DNA of 64,000 bases from Zea mays (GCF_902167145.1 NC_050104.1:97537849-97601848), one strand, 5' to 3'. Shown: positions 34,698 to 47,163, numbered from the stretch's first letter. A program made the numbers and translations. Notes: generated by a model from the sequence alone, not told the origin.

Positions 34698-36068
34698 GGT
34701 ATCCCATCCGGACCGGGGCACTATGTTTGAGCGAAAAAATCGCTTCCTTAATCTCTTTTAACAAAAAAGGAGATGTAAGAAAGGATCTGTCACCCTCGTC
34801 AAGTATGTGTCCATCTCAAGCTGACCCATAGAGATGTGAGAAGTTTCCTGCTAGCCAAAAAGTTTTTTTATAAAAAGTAGTAACTATCTCGTTGATTTCT
34901 TTATCACCTTGGATCTCTTGGTCATTATTTTTTAATGACACAATCCTAAGTCTTCTTTTTTGCCCTTAGCTTTGAGATGAAAATACTTAGTGTTATTATT
35001 TCCTTCTAGCACGTGCTTCTCTCTCAATCTTTGTCTTAACTTGATCTTTTCTTCGCTAACAATCTTTCTCATATTACTCTCACAGTCAAACTTAAGCTAC
35101 GCCTCCGAGGGACACATGACCTAGGTTTCACTCCTAATTTCTAACTCATTAATTTTATGAGTTAGGTATTTTTTTGGCTTTTTTGTACCCACCTTCAATA
35201 TTCATGTTCCACCCTTTCAACTTATTTTTAAGTCTTTTCACCTTTTGCTTCCATATCTCCAAACTATTATTATTTCTGACAGGGATGTTCCAGTTACATT
35301 TCACAATCTGTTTGAAATCCCGTCTTTTAATCCAACAAAGCTCATATCTAAAGTCCTTTTTCGGTGCACTCATCCCTCCTGTACTCAGACAAAGGGGACA
35401 TGATCCGAGAAAGATCTATTTAAACCATTAACCACTCGCATTACTATAGGTTAAATCCCAATCTAGACTAACCAAAATCTATCCAAATTTTCAAAGGTGG
35501 GAGACTCTCTGTTGTTGGGCCATGCGTAAAGCCTGCCCACAAGATCCAATTCTATAAGATTATGATGAGCAATGATAGAGTTGAAAAGGAAGCTTCATCT
35601 ATTAGTCCCTCCAAGTTTATTTTGTCTTTTTCCCATCTAAGCACATTGAAGTCTCCTCCAACCAACATGGGATATTTGTTGTTAGAACAGAAAACCGACA
35701 ACTCTCTAAGGAAGTTCTCTTTCCTATTATCTTGGGCCGCACCGTAAACGTTGATGAAATTCCATTTAACCTTTTTTTCTTTATGATAAACTAGACATCT
35801 AATCATGAACTCCCCTTCTTTTTCTCTAACATCAAAAGTGTCAGAGTTAAAACCCACAAGAAGCCCACTAGATTTACCATTAGGCTCAGTATTAATCTAG
35901 GTAAAGTTTTTGTTACTACTTACCCCTTCTAACTAGTTAGTACTAAAAGTTTTCTTATTGGTTTCTTATAAACCAATGAAGTCAAGGTCTGCTTCCCTTT
36001 AAGTTTTTTATGAACTCAAATTTCCCTGGCTTCCTTAGCCCTTGACGGTTCCAGATTAAGCCTTTCAT
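34698..36068 (-). pseudogene. LINE ORF2, endonuclease and RT N-terminal part
   Basis: L1-type ORF2 on the minus strand. It starts MKGLIWNRQGL at 36068. The endonuclease region at 35857-35552 shows INVYGAAQ and GGDFNVLR; the linker at 35373-35155 includes CWIKRRDF and WKQKVKRLKNKLKGWN. Near 34740-34700 the RT begins (EIKEAIFSLKHSA then PGPDG). It continues at 25822 after element C; across the join the conserved PGPDGIPTEFYQ motif is re-formed. Stops and frameshifts are frequent, so it is dead. Confidence 0.82.
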
Positions 36069-36166
36069 GAGGAAACATGTAAAGGAAAGAGGGAATCCAT
36101 GTTGTTGTCCTTCCCCTTATTATAAATGTGTCTAATAGTGGGAGGATTTCTCTTCCTTTTTTACCC

Positions 36167-38007
36167 TTAGATTTCTTGATAGGATTTTTCTTTTTTTCTC
36201 CCGGGCTTGATAGGTATGCACCTAGGGTTGTCCTGATCAGAGCAGCTGACCAACAACACTTTCAGTTCCTCTTCTACTAATGACATGGGCTCCTTATTTT
36301 GAGAGGACCGATCATCTTGATTACAATTCACTGAAACCGATTGTTGCATCAAGCTAGACCTAGCCATTTCTAGAGATTTAATGAGATTAACACTTTCTTC
36401 TATTTTCCTATCATTGCTTCCTAATTCTACCCTTAAAGAATTAGCAATTTCAATCAAAGTGTTGCTATCTGTATTCAGAATCGAAAAGGGGTTGGATGAA
36501 TTACCTTTTCAATGAATGCATCTTTTGCTTTCGCCCTGGAGATCGACATGTCAGTAACTTTGACATCTTCATATGCCTCCAGTCTCGAGCTCCTCCTCAC
36601 ACCTTCAGCAGGCTCTCCACCTTTGGATTTCCCCTTGTTTCCTTTAATCAACTGAAAGCCATCATTCATGTTGTCATCTTCTTTGTAAGCATTCTCACTC
36701 AGCTGAGAATCCTGCATTAGACCTCCCACTTTTTTGCAAAGTCATCATCCGCCTCTTGAGCACTGAGCAAATCCTCCTCACTATCATCAAAGTTAACTCT
36801 CTCAACATCCTATTCATTCTCCACATGATCATTCTCTTTGTTTTCATCCAGCTGCTTCCCAGTAATCTCACTTAGAGTTTTGCTGAATTTTCCAGAGCTC
36901 TCATTCTCTCCACTCTTTTCTGGTATGGTTATACCAGATCCTCCCTCACTTTTCTCCCATCTAGCTCTCTTGTCACTAGATTTTTGTTCTTCTTTTTTCT
37001 TTACCACATTTGTCTCTACTGAGGCTCTTTTGCCTAAATTTACCATCTCCTCATTCCATCCCTTCTCCAAGCTATTAATATTGAGAAAAATGTCATATAA
37101 GTAGGGTTTCACTCCAACCTCAATGACAGGGGGTCATGGAAATGCTCTTCACATGAACCTTGAATCTCACAGTTCCATTCTCCTTAAGAGCTTTCAGATC
37201 AACCTCTTCCATAGCCCCAAGAATGGATCCCAATTCGCATATTGCTTGATAGTTAAGCATCTCTTCAAGGACATGACATGCAAAAATCTATATGGTGTGA
37301 AGTCTCCCTTTGGCATTTGTCTGTGAGCTCCAAGGCACCACAGTTAGTTTAACACCTGATAGTTTCATTTTTAGCTCTGGAAAGTGAATAAACTCTTTTG
37401 GCCTCTCTTGAGAGGGGAACAACATGATGAATCCCTCATGACATTCGATTGCCTTCCAAGGTCTACCCTAGGGAAAGTGAAAACCAAAGTCCTTCTCTAG
37501 ATCAGACTTAGACACAACACCTTCTATAATTTTTACTAGTCCCTAAAAACCTAATTTGGGGTTTCTAGGGTTAGACGACGTAGCAAGCTGAGAGGAGTAG
37601 AATCCAAGCCCATCTGATGCCATTCCAACGAATGGCATAACTGACTTACTTTGCTTTGGCCATACGCATTTGGAATTCACATGCGTGTCTTTCATGTAGA
37701 CATCACACCATAGAGATTTAGCACAATCTCTAGCGTGATGCCCCTCCTCTCCATATTTTTGGCAGAAAAACCTCTTCCCTGGGTCTGATTCACCAAACCG
37801 CGAGTACGCAATCTGGGGGTTAGGGTTACTTGGGAAATCTGAAGCAAAGGAAGATGATCCAGGAGCTCCCACCTTCCCGAATCCTCTACCTGCAGGAGGC
37901 TTGAGGCGCCAGCTCAGCTTCTGGTTTCTGCCCTAGACAGGAGACTCTTGCTGCTCTTCACGCTGAGCTTTGTTCTCACACTTTTGCGACCATGGCTTCT
38001 GCTCCAT
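36167..38007 (-). pseudogene. LINE ORF1 (zinc-knuckle RNA-binding protein), broken
   Basis: Probable start MEQKPWSQK at 38007. Readable pieces: 37872-37543 with FFCQKYGEEGHHARDC and a second CDVYMKDTHVNSKC motif, each with Tyr where the family would be expected to have the second knuckle Cys; 37112-36810, 36729-36475 and 36457-36167 as hydrophilic C-terminal segments separated by stops or frameshifts. ORF1 proteins of plant L1 elements bind LINE RNA. ORF2 begins about 100 bases downstream. Confidence 0.7.
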
Positions 38008-38081
38008 GCTTGCCCACTTATCTGATGGCGGGCTCCCTCTAATCCCTAACCTCGGCCACTCTCCGCCCTCCTGACGGGGAC
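38008..38081 (-). other. LINE 5' flank and F target site
   Basis: Short sequence upstream of LINE ORF1, ending in GGGAC (38077-38081), the expected left target duplication of element F. The matching right copy would lie beyond the window. Confidence 0.5.
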
Positions 38082-38710
38082 TGTGGGGGACAGATATCCC
38101 CCGGGTCCACTAAAAGAGTAAAAGACCTCACGAAAGGCCCAAGGGCCCAATAAATCGTAAGGTCATTCTTTCGTGGGCCTGGGGAGGAACAACCAGCAAA
38201 GCAGATCGACATGGGGCCGGATTGGTGCAAACCCGGACGGCCCACAACGTCGAGCGAGTGATCACAACAGAGATCCGACTTTCCCGCGCTGGAGCCCCCA
38301 TGCAACGGAGCCATGCGAGGATAAGTCGGCAGAACTATAGGGAGATAAACTCAAACAGTTCACTATCTTTTAGCTACACATTGTTATCATATCCACGTGT
38401 ATTGCCCCACGGTCGAGTATATAAGGCCTAGGGGGCACCCCTTCAGATCGATCGACCCTATTACTTAGCCACCCACTCCAACTCTCTGCATTCTCAATTC
38501 AGAGAGTTCTCTTGTAACCTCATTCACCAAGCATACTCATCAGGACGTAGGGTGTTACGCGTCTCTAAGCGGCCCGAACCTGTAAACATTGTCCACTGTC
38601 CCTCGTGCATCTGGCACAAACCATTTTGCTACAGTCATCGACACCGTCCTACTCCTAAAAACACCTTGAGGGGCAACCCCGGGTGTGCGGTCGGACCCAA
38701 AACACCGACA
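38082..38710 (+). repeat. Element F 5' LTR
   Basis: 629 bp from TGTGGGGGACAG to AAACACCGACA. TATATAAGG is at 38418-38426. A PBS-like sequence starts three bases after the end. Confidence 0.8.
38418..38426 (+). promoter_or_regulatory. Element F LTR TATA box
   Basis: TATATAAGG in GGTCGAGTATATAAGGCC context, about 290 bp before the LTR end. Confidence 0.7.
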
Positions 38711-38712
38711 GC

Positions 38713-38731
38713 TGGCGCGCCAGGTAGGGGG
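38713..38731 (+). other. Element F primer binding site
   Basis: TGGCGCGCCAGGTAGGGGG, two bases inside the LTR. Position and TGGCGCGCCAGG form fit a plant Gypsy PBS; I do not assign the tRNA. Confidence 0.6.
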
Positions 38732-38756
38732 TGTGTCGACGATCCAAGCTAGCTCA

Positions 38757-40113
38757 ATGGCCGTCACCTTCCACAGCAAGATCACCCTCCGTCCCGGATC
38801 CGTATTCTGCTTCGGAACAATCTCATCCATAGCAGATGAAGAGGGAACTCTACACCGCATTGCGGATCCGCCAGAAAAGAAGTCTCCTCCAACAAACTCT
38901 GAAAATGTCGGAGAAGCGCAACCTCCAGCTCTCCGGAAAAAGATCGTCTCCGGAAAGTCAGGGGCCGAGGGCCCGCTGACCCGGAGAACTCCACTGTCTA
39001 CTTCCCCGACAAAAGAATGGACACAGATCGCGAGGAAGAAGGAGACCAAGAGGAAGCAAGTTGTTCTTTCCGTTCCTCCGCCCTCAAAGGAGAACGGAAA
39101 GAAGGTCGCCATGACAGCAGCACCATTCTACCCCCGACGTCCTCTTCATCGGGAGAGTGGAGTCGCCCACCGTCTCCGACGACGAGCCGACCGCACCCAG
39201 AGAAGAACCGCCTCAATGAGAATCCCGCCGACGGAGGAACCGGCGCAGGAACATTCGACGACATCACGCGGCCGGAGAACGGGATCCGGAGCAACCTGTC
39301 TCGCGAGACGAGGTCTCGGAGATAGGAGAAACTCCGGAAGAACGTGTCTTCAGAGAACGAAGGAACTCCCGACGACGTGATCGCCGCCGGGCTCAGGAAC
39401 AAGCCGAGTAAGACGCAAGGCAACGCCAGGAGAATCCATTCTTCAGGCGCAACCTGAACCCCGACTTTGCCCGAGCCATGAACACGCCGAGCGAAGTCGG
39501 AGGAGTACTAGCTCGGATAGCTGATGGGCTCCCTCGGACTCCCGACGCCGAGGGCTACCGACGACTGTTCACCCAGGCGGCCAACCATCTTCTACCGCTT
39601 GCTCACCCGCCGAATGATCTACGACACGCCATCAACGGTCGCCGAGACGCGCGAAGCTCCATCAATGCTTTGTGTGAACGGCGGCATGAGAATGAGATCC
39701 GCCGCCGGGAGGAGTACGACAGGGATCATGGCATCCCAGCTTGGAGCCAGGCCACCAGAACTGAGTCGGCAACGGCCTCAACTGGCGGTACTACCCGGGG
39801 ACGGTCGAGGAACCACAACAACTACTCCCCTCCCCGGGACAGACATCATCCCTGACGACAGGAGGACACATGCGGAGTGTCTGCTGTTACTCCGCGCCTC
39901 AGGGCCATCCAATGGCCTCCCAACTTCAAGGTATCCAATGTCGACAAATATGAACCTAAGCAGGATCCAGGGGGTTGGCTAGCCGTCTACACCACCGCTG
40001 CTCGAGCTGCCGGGGCGTCCGAAGACGTGATGACTGCGTACTTACCCATTGTCCTTGGGCAAGACGCGCTGCAATGGCTGCGACATCTACCTCGACACTG
40101 CATCGACGACTGA
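38757..40113 (+). pseudogene. Element F gag, N-terminal, broken and truncated
   Basis: Starts MAVTFHSKITLRPG at 38757 and is open to 39380, then changes frame; the gag core at 39478-40113 is in another frame with one stop at 39853-39855. The core shows IQWPPNFKVSNVDKYEP, DPGGWLAVYTTAARAAG and DALQWLRHLP, the usual Ty3/Gypsy gag pattern. The frame ends at CIDD at the D insertion point (D target site TGAGG, 40111-40115). Confidence 0.75.
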
Positions 40114-40116
40114 GGT

Positions 40117-40135
40117 GTAACACCCCAGGTGTTAC
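40117..40135 (+). repeat. Terminal hairpin of D LTR
   Basis: GTAACACCCCAGGTGTTAC: a perfect 8-bp stem with a 3-base loop, starting one base inside the LTR. Confidence 0.8.
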
Positions 40136-40953
40136 CTTGGTTAGAACCCACCTTGATACTAAAGGCTATAATCACATGTGGAAGAACTTAAGGGACAAAA
40201 GCATGAGGGCCTTGGAAAGCTAGATGTTAACCAAGGATTTTGAGTAACCAAAAGCATTACTCTAATCCTTGCACACCTACTACCTTGGATAAGAGGGGAG
40301 AAGAACCCTAGACCTCTCTTAAACCCTATCTCCCAAACCCTAGGTAAGAAGGGAAAGAGAGTGAACAAGTGTGCAAAGCATGAGTAATTTTTACCCAAAC
40401 CTTAGCTAACCTTGTAACCATCAATTAGGGGAGGGAAATATTGCAAAAAGACCCCTGGAGAAACCCCAATTCAAATCTCCAAGTGGAGAGAGAGCTAGAG
40501 CTCTCTATTTCCCTCTAAGTCAAATTCTAACCCTAATCCAAAGACCAGCCGTGTTCACCTTAAAGATGGCGCCAAAACCACTTAGGTTCTATACCAAAAA
40601 TGTGGTATACCACCTAAGGCACCCCCTGGAAAAAGTGGAAACCGAGACTTGGACGTTTGACAGGATTTGGCATCAGTTTTGTCGCGGTATGGGCAGTGAG
40701 ACAAGCCAGATTTGGCGCCCGTCTATCTCCTGATCTAGGGCGTATCCTCCATTGGAACTCACACATGTGAGATAGCCCTAGGTGCCAGGAAGAGGCCTGC
40801 GCCGGACTCATGCCAAGATTCGCACGTTTGCGATCTCTGGAGACGTTTGAACAATGGAAGAAACACACCTCCACGTGTTCGACGCTTCCTACCCGCGCCA
40901 GAGCACGCTCGTGCGTGCCCCACAGGCCCAGCGCCATGGCCCGCGCCCGCGCC

Positions 40954-40960
40954 TATAAAA
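40954..40960 (+). promoter_or_regulatory. Element D LTR TATA box
   Basis: TATAAAA in CGCGCCTATAAAACCC context, about 0.84 kb into the LTR. If used, most of the LTR (about 3.5 kb) would be transcribed as leader. Confidence 0.6.
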
Positions 40961-43681
40961 CCCTCCCAGACTTCGATTGTACCCTTCCGCGCACCCTCAA
41001 ACCTCACCGGAGTCTAGCTCGCCGCCGTTTGCCCGTGCGCAGCGTGTCTACGGCCGCCCAATCCCTCTGCCACCGTAGACCGGCCCGTAGAGCCATTCCC
41101 AACCCCATCCAGCCCTCGGAAAAGACTGTGCACACCTCCGTGAAGCTCCCCGAGCAAGGAATCGGAGTTTGCTTCGCCGGAGAGGCCAGTCCACGCTCGC
41201 CGGAGCTCTCAACCCCGCCGGAGTACGTGGACCGGGTAATCCGCTCAGCCATCCTTCGATTCTTTGTGCACACGGTCGCTAAGTTACCCCGTGAAGCTCA
41301 CCGTGCCCTCGGATTGAACCAGTTCGCCGTGGTTTGGCCGGTACACTCGCCGCCGACGAGGACACCCGCCTGCGCGCGTGGACCGGGCGATTCCGGCCAT
41401 CCCCGACGTCAAGTCGTACCTCGACGTGACCGCCAGAGTCTCCCCGAGCCAACCCCACCCTTCGTCGGACCTCCCTCGCCGCCGGTAAGCCGCGCCACCC
41501 TTTTCTTTCCCGCGGTTACTGTTTGCATAAGGGGAAGGACTGCGGGTGAGAGGGAGAGAAGGTCAGGGGGTTTTGTGAAATGTCAGAGACACAGGGGAAT
41601 AGTGGCGCGAGGGTAGATTTGCGAAGGTTGATTTAGTTTAAACCCAGGGACCTCGGCGTAAACTGTTTTTCCAGAAAACCTTTATTAAATCTGTTTTTAA
41701 ATTGAACAGAAACTTTGAAAATTCATAACTTTTGTTTAGTTCATCCAAATTTGGTCAAACCAGTTTTGTCAGACTCTAAATAAGGTAACCTACTTAAGAA
41801 AAATATAAAACCCCCTATGTCCTATAGAAAACTTTAAAGCTCTGATTTAATTATAGTTTTGACCAAAAGCTTAATAATAGGGCCAAAATTAGTTGCACTA
41901 TTTGACTGGGGTTAGAAAAATTTTGAGAAGTTTGTATCTACCTACTAACCCAAATAAAAATGTTAAACCTCTCTGTCCACTCCATTAAGTTAGTTTTTAC
42001 CCCTTATTCTATAATATGCTTTAGGATAAGAAAAATAGAAAATGTAATTTAAATAATGAACCAGAGAGTACCTCTATTTTGGTTAGGATACTTATTTAAT
42101 GTAGTTCACTGGAAAAATATATCATACCCTGGTTTAGTATAAAATAAGTAGGATACCTTTTATTTTAATAAAACAAGTGAAACTTAGAAAAACTCTACAA
42201 AAATAATCCCAAGGTAAAAACACCCCCACCCTTGGGATAACAAATGTTTTATTAATAAGAACTTAGGAAAAATATGAAATCTGTTGTTTGACATTTTTCA
42301 AATAATAATGTAGTAGAAAGTGCCTTTTTGACATTTAACTTAAGAAAATCCTAACTAAATAACCACCCCTTAGTTTTCTGTGATTTTTAGCACAGAAGCC
42401 TATTGTTACTATTGGATGTCAGCAAAAATAACCTTTGGGGCAGAACCCACCCCTAACTAAGAGAGGTAGTGTAAAGTGGCCCATTTTGCATAACTCTTGT
42501 TATTTTTGTTTAAAGCCTAGCCTTTGTACTTTGAGCCTCAAATTCTTAAAACCAGCTAGAATAACAAATGACAACCCACTGTAATTTTTACAGAATTTTT
42601 GGGAATTATTAAAACACTGTCGTAGTTCAAACCTACACTAGAAACCCTAAATGGAAGTTAAAGCAAGGAAAATGAATAATGCAAATCAATGTCATCCTAA
42701 AACCTTTATAATCTGTCCACTAAAATGTATCAAGGCAATACCAAACCACTATGTTATCTTCACTAAAAACCCAAGCCTAAAGAGTAATAAGCCTAACCCA
42801 CTGGAAGCCCCGCATGACTAAGAAACCCTAAGTTACTTCTTGACGTAGTTCTTTTTAGCATCATGTTATTAAATCTTGCATAATCATGACATACATGTTC
42901 ATTGCATTTCGATAGACTGTAACCTTGCTGACGGAGAGTACATCCTCGTGCCGGAGCAAGGAGCTGCTCAGGAGGTAGCCCCGGATCCAGCACCCGAGCC
43001 TGCCCCAGAAGACCTGCCTGCCACTGCTTTGGAAGGCAAGACCCGGTTTTATGCATAACCTATTACTTATGCTATTTTACTTCACTTAATGATTGTAGGA
43101 TTGATTGTGCACTTAGGTGTAGGAATTGTTTGAAACCCTAGTTGCATGATCTCAGGAATCCTTTTTGAGATGAATACTAGTATGATAGGTCGAGTAGTTG
43201 CTTTATCTAATTAGGATCTCGGTAGAAGACGAGTGATTTTTCTAGCACTCGCGCGAGATCAGGATTTGGTTGTACCCACCTTCATACTATTATGATATCA
43301 GTGGTAGACAACAATCCATGGGGATTGTTAACCACGAGATGGGAAAATGGAATAAGGATTAACGTGCGGATACCTGTGTCAAGCGTTTGAACGTACTAAA
43401 CACATACCGAGAAATATGGTAAATCGGTAAGCCTAGTACCTGAGTGAACCTGCCCGCAGACTTTACCCCTCACGCGACCTGAGACGTGGTCTCCCATTCC
43501 GGTTATGGTGGGTACAAGTGCGGTCACTGCACGACGGCCAGTCGGGGTCAGTGGGGCATTGTACGCCAAGGCGGTGAGCCCTGATCTGTTGCCAGGGAAT
43601 CGATGGGGACGGTTGATATGTGTGGGGACGGAGTGCCCCTACATGTCGTGTGTTTAGGTTTACCTTGCAAGGATAAAAACT

Positions 43682-43707
43682 CGATTTGAATCGTCTGCTT
43701 CTCGCAG
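43682..43707 (+). repeat. Tandem double hairpin in D LTR
   Basis: CGATTTGAATCG (5-bp stem, 2-base loop), one T, then CTGCTTCTCGCAG (4-bp stem, 5-base loop), followed by CTAATGAG. It lies 740-770 bp before the LTR 3' end. It matches in layout, not in sequence, the hairpin pair of E and S. Confidence 0.65.
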
Positions 43708-44450
43708 CTAATGAGACTGCTTGATCCATTGTACTGCATTGAGTAACAAGTGGAAATATGATGAGTTGATATAAGATGTTGATTGCTAATAATGCTTGCT
43801 ACCATGTATGAGTAGATAGTACACTTTTAGCCTTAAGAGAGTCACACTTAATTTTGACCAAATTAAAATCTGGACTTAGAAACTCAGCTAGTGCTTTTGG
43901 CAACCAAACCCCACAGCCAAACAGCTGCATGTCTAGAGGTAGAGGAGTAGACTCCTCACACCGGGTAAGTCTAGCTGAGTATTAGTATACTCGGCCTTGC
44001 TTGTGGCATAATTTTTATAGGTTCTCTGGAGGAAATGGTTGCTGGAGTGACTTGGTCGTCCATCTTGCCACCGGGTTGGACTGTCGAGTGGGACCCTGCC
44101 TCGGCTGAGGAGGAGCATGAGGAGTGATGGGACAGGCTTCCCCATCCCTCTATTTATTTACCGTTAGTTTATTTCCGCTGCACTTCGAACAATGATGGTT
44201 ACTTTTGCAAAAACTCCGATGATGATGCTGGTGATGTAATAATTTAATACTCTGACATGTATGGTTTTATGCTTTATTGTATTTGCTCTGTGACTCACCT
44301 TCGAGTGAGATTGTGGTACTTGATCCTGTCAGTGGCCGTGTCGGACTAGATCCGAGGGATTGACGGGTTATTCCCATTTAAGTGTGGTCTAGCCTCTAAG
44401 GCGGGACTTAGGCACTTAAGTTGGAATAATTCGGGCAGTTCCGCCACAGC

Positions 44451-44462
44451 TGGTATCGGAGC
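44451..44462 (+). other. Element D primer binding site
   Basis: TGGTATCGGAGC, two bases after the LTR; initiator-Met tRNA type. Confidence 0.8.
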
Positions 44463-44867
44463 TTGTACCACCACAGAGGAATCAATAAAACATGAATACC
44501 ATCCTTTTCCAAAGTAAAACTTGATAGAAACAATGTTGGATAGATAGTAGGACGAGCAGGATAGACCTAGGACGTGAAGCCTTAGGGTAATAGAGGGGTA
44601 GCTAGGTGGCTAAGTAACTAGGCCCTACAGGCCGCTTTTACAGGATGGGAGTCCTTCCCGATTCCTTTTATCATGTGAGGTCGTTCAGGACGAGCATGCA
44701 TGCATTCTTAATTAAGCAAATGGATAACTGAGTAAAGGACTTAAAAACAAGATAACAACCAACCAGGTCCCCAGTGCCTTTTTACTTAACTAGAGAAAGG
44801 CTGAGTTTATTTTTCCTTGTTCTTTTTTATAATTCTTTTTCTCCTACTTACGCTTAACCGTACACAG
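44463..44867 (+). other. Element D leader, ends in splice-acceptor-like sequence
   Basis: Non-coding. The last 50 bases are T/C-rich (TTTTCCTTGTTCTTTTTTAT, then TTCTTTTTCTCC) and end in CCGTACACAG directly before the ATG of the extra ORF, a strong match to a plant 3' splice site. Confidence 0.55.
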
Positions 44868-45737
44868 ATGAATTCCCACGGATCCTCCGATGACGGAAAT
44901 ACACTGACCCACACTGACGGACTTGCACGAGAGGGCTTTCCCTGCATTTTGTGGGAGGTACTTCAGGGGGCCGGATACACGACACCCCCTCAGTACGCGG
45001 TGCAGCAGTTCGAGAAGCACCGAGTGCCTCGCTGTAGAGTGAGGATGACTTTGGAGCCTCATCCCCTGCAACCAGGCTGGCGCTCTTTGGACTCCAAGTC
45101 TTTCGGATACCGAGCAGAGGACACGGTCGAGGCGATCGCTCTGCATGGATTGACTACTTTCTGCGGATTCCATCCTTTGGAGCTGGCTACCCACCCCATT
45201 GGCTTGTTCCCCGCCGAGAGGGAGGATGACCCAATGTGGAAGGATCGGGTGGAGCATGCCAAGGATATCTGGGCCATCTACCCAGGACAGACTGCACACT
45301 TGACCGTACGGTGCATGAATGCTCTGTACCGTCTGTAGGTGATGCGCGGTGAGGCGATGTCCCATCTGATGGCACTGCTGGAGGCAACAAAGATTACGTT
45401 GGATAACAGAGAGGAACTCGTGGTTGATTTGTCTCAAGAAATGGTGGAGAAGGACTTGCAGGTGGAGCAGCTATCCACTGATATTCAGGAGTTGGAGGAG
45501 CTAGTGGGCACCAGGGAGAACACCATCGAGGTCCTAGAGGATCAGCTCATTAACACTCAGCAGCAGCTTGCTGAGGCTAACGAGCACCTAGACATGCATC
45601 ACCAAGAGATCCAGGACCAGGAGGCCAACGAGGACGTCGACATCGAGGGAGGAGATGAGCCTGCCTCCAGTGTGGACATTACTGGTTCGGGAAGACCACC
45701 TTCCCCCGAGTCGAGTGTTGCTTCGTTCGCTCACTAG
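44868..45737 (+). pseudogene. Element D extra ORF upstream of gag, one in-frame stop
   Basis: Starts MNSHGSSDDGNTL at 44868, chosen because an acceptor-like CAG precedes it. A TAG stop at 45336-45338 (probably from CAG) splits it, and the same frame continues to 45737, about 289 codons in all. Residues 26-100 read like an alpha-beta-beta-beta-alpha unit (ILWEVLQGAGYTTPPQYAV; CRVRMTLE; W71; RAEDTVEAIALHGLTTFC), resembling a double-stranded-RNA-binding domain in pattern. After the stop position there is a coiled coil (QVEQLSTDIQELEELVGTR; VLEDQLINTQQQLAEANEHL) and an acidic Ser/Pro tail. No retroelement enzyme motif. Element E has a counterpart in the same place. Function unknown; the fold is my inference. 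Confidence 0.65.
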
Positions 45738-46038
45738 GTTTCAGGATAGGATTAGAAGTTGGATGGTCGGACTCCTCGTAACTAGCTTAACTTTTGCACC
45801 CTCGGGGTACTAGGCTAGATAGAGTTGAGTCATTTTGGGACAAATTGATGTAATCATGTTAAACTCTCTTGAAAGCTTGTTTGATGGATGCTGTCATCGG
45901 TTTAAATTCGGAAGGAAGAATTTGTGCCTCTTTAAAATCCTTTTGTTGAAGCCGGAGTCTATCATGTTGTTTTAACTTTTTCCTTCGCGATAAACTTCTT
46001 GAACTTGGGAATAAGGTGTTAAGTATGTGATTTTTCAG
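45738..46038 (+). other. Element D spacer between extra ORF and gag
   Basis: Non-coding, 301 bp. It ends TGATTTTTCAG directly before the gag ATG, again an acceptor-like sequence. Confidence 0.55.
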
Positions 46039-46474
46039 ATGGCCGGGAGGCAGCGTCGTGGCCAGAATGAGCACGTTCCTCCACCGCCACCGCCTCCCAC
46101 TCTGCAGGAGCTCATGGCTCAGCAGAATGAGATCCTGAGACAGCTGGCCCAACGTCAGCCACCACCTCAGCATTATGGTGGTGGAGACCATCAGCGTCAC
46201 CCTGCGGCAGCCACCTACCAAGAGTTCCTTAGCACCCAGCCTCCATTGTTCACAAGGGCGGAGGACCCACTTGATGCAGATGTATGGTTGCGAGTGGTGG
46301 AATCCAAATTCCCACTACTCCATGGAGCTTGCTCGGAGGTCACCAAAGTCAGGTTTGCCACCCATCAGCTTCGCGGACCCGCAAGGACTTGGTGCGATCA
46401 TTTTCTTGCTATGCAGCCAGAGGACCGAGAGGTGGAGTGGAGGGAGTTCAAGGCAGCTTTCAGGGGACACCATA
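46039..46474 (+). pseudogene. Element D gag, N-terminal piece (before E)
   Basis: Starts MAGRQRRGQNEHV. Features: a proline run, a Gln-rich segment, then the Ty3/Gypsy gag core (DADVWLRVVESKF, LRGPARTWCDHF, WREFKAAFRGHH). It is cut by E inside an Ile codon (A at 46474 plus TA at 59797-59798). A few further codons into E's LTR are spurious. An upstream GTG in frame is not a likely start. Confidence 0.88.
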
Positions 46475-47139
46475 TGTCACACCCGGTTTTAGAAGGCAAA
46501 CCGAATGCGAACCATGTACGTGCCAGGATCAGTTATTCACGTACACAGCAGTTACATAACATGGACATCATCACACAGTGCTCAAAATAGTATTAATAAG
46601 GGAAATAGTCGGTTACATCATACGTCTGAGACGTCCATATAGTTCTTACAATAAATCAAAGTGCGGAAAAGAAACGTAGATAACCGCGGCCTTCACAGGC
46701 AGCCGACTGGGGGTTATCGCTAACCCACACCTAGAACTCGTCGTAGTCTTGGAACTCCTGGAAGTCTCCTTCCACAGCTTCATCTTCGCCTGAGCAGTGG
46801 TTGCAATGCTGACAACCTGGGGGGGGTTTGGTGTGTAGAGCAAGGGTGAGTACACATCAACATACTCAGCAAGTATCCTGTTTGGCTGTAGTGGACTAGC
46901 TTTATGTGGGGATAAGTCAAGCAGTTGCTTTTAATTGGTCAGATTATTACTTACTAGTAGAAAGCCAAGTTTTAGCATTAACCCAAGTTATTAACCCAAA
47001 CGTACTCCTTTCCAAACGGAAAGAGTACCACTTACCAGCACCATAGTCATAACCAGAACCATCAATCTCATAACCACCTGTACCAAAGTATCTCTGATCA
47101 AGTACCACTAATCACTGGAGCTCCCTTGGCCGCTCATAA

Positions 47140-47163
47140 CCGTGAGCACGGCTGATATATCAG
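47140..47163 (-). repeat. Tandem double hairpin, E 3' LTR
   Basis: CCGTGAGCACGG (5-bp stem) then CTGATATATCAG (perfect palindrome). Read on the element strand the order is CTGATATATCAG, CCGTGCTCACGG, TTATGAG. It is identical in the other LTR (56934-56957). Confidence 0.8.

Larger units (their letters stand above)
38082..40115 (+). mobile_element. Element F: Gypsy element, 5' part, interrupted by D
   Basis: 5' LTR 38082-38710, PBS-like site, and the start of gag to 40110, where chromovirus D is inserted. The LTR resembles the maize cinful/zeon group in my memory; treat the name as tentative. Its pol and 3' LTR must lie beyond the right end of D. Confidence 0.75.
40116..44448 (+). repeat. Element D 5' LTR (4.33 kb)
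   Basis: Begins TGTAACACCCC and ends CCGCCACA. A GC-rich stretch (40800-41540) with a TATA box is followed by 1.3 kb of AT-rich DNA (41640-42870), then mixed DNA. It has a perfect hairpin at the extreme 5' end (40117-40135), a splice-donor-like GGTAAGCC at 41484-41491 and a double hairpin at 43682-43707. The 268-codon open frame at 40810-41616 has no recognisable protein motif and lies in LTR. Confidence 0.85.

Noticed and set aside
40810..41616. 268-codon frame
   Set aside because: Inside D's LTR next to the TATA box; no domain pattern and biased by GC content.
44817..44867. Upstream in-frame start for the extra ORF of D
   Set aside because: The added 17 residues are a translated pyrimidine tract (Phe/Leu run); the acceptor-like CAG before 44868 is a better start.
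46027..46038. GTG start for D gag
   Set aside because: It translates the acceptor-like sequence; ATG at 46039 is the natural start.
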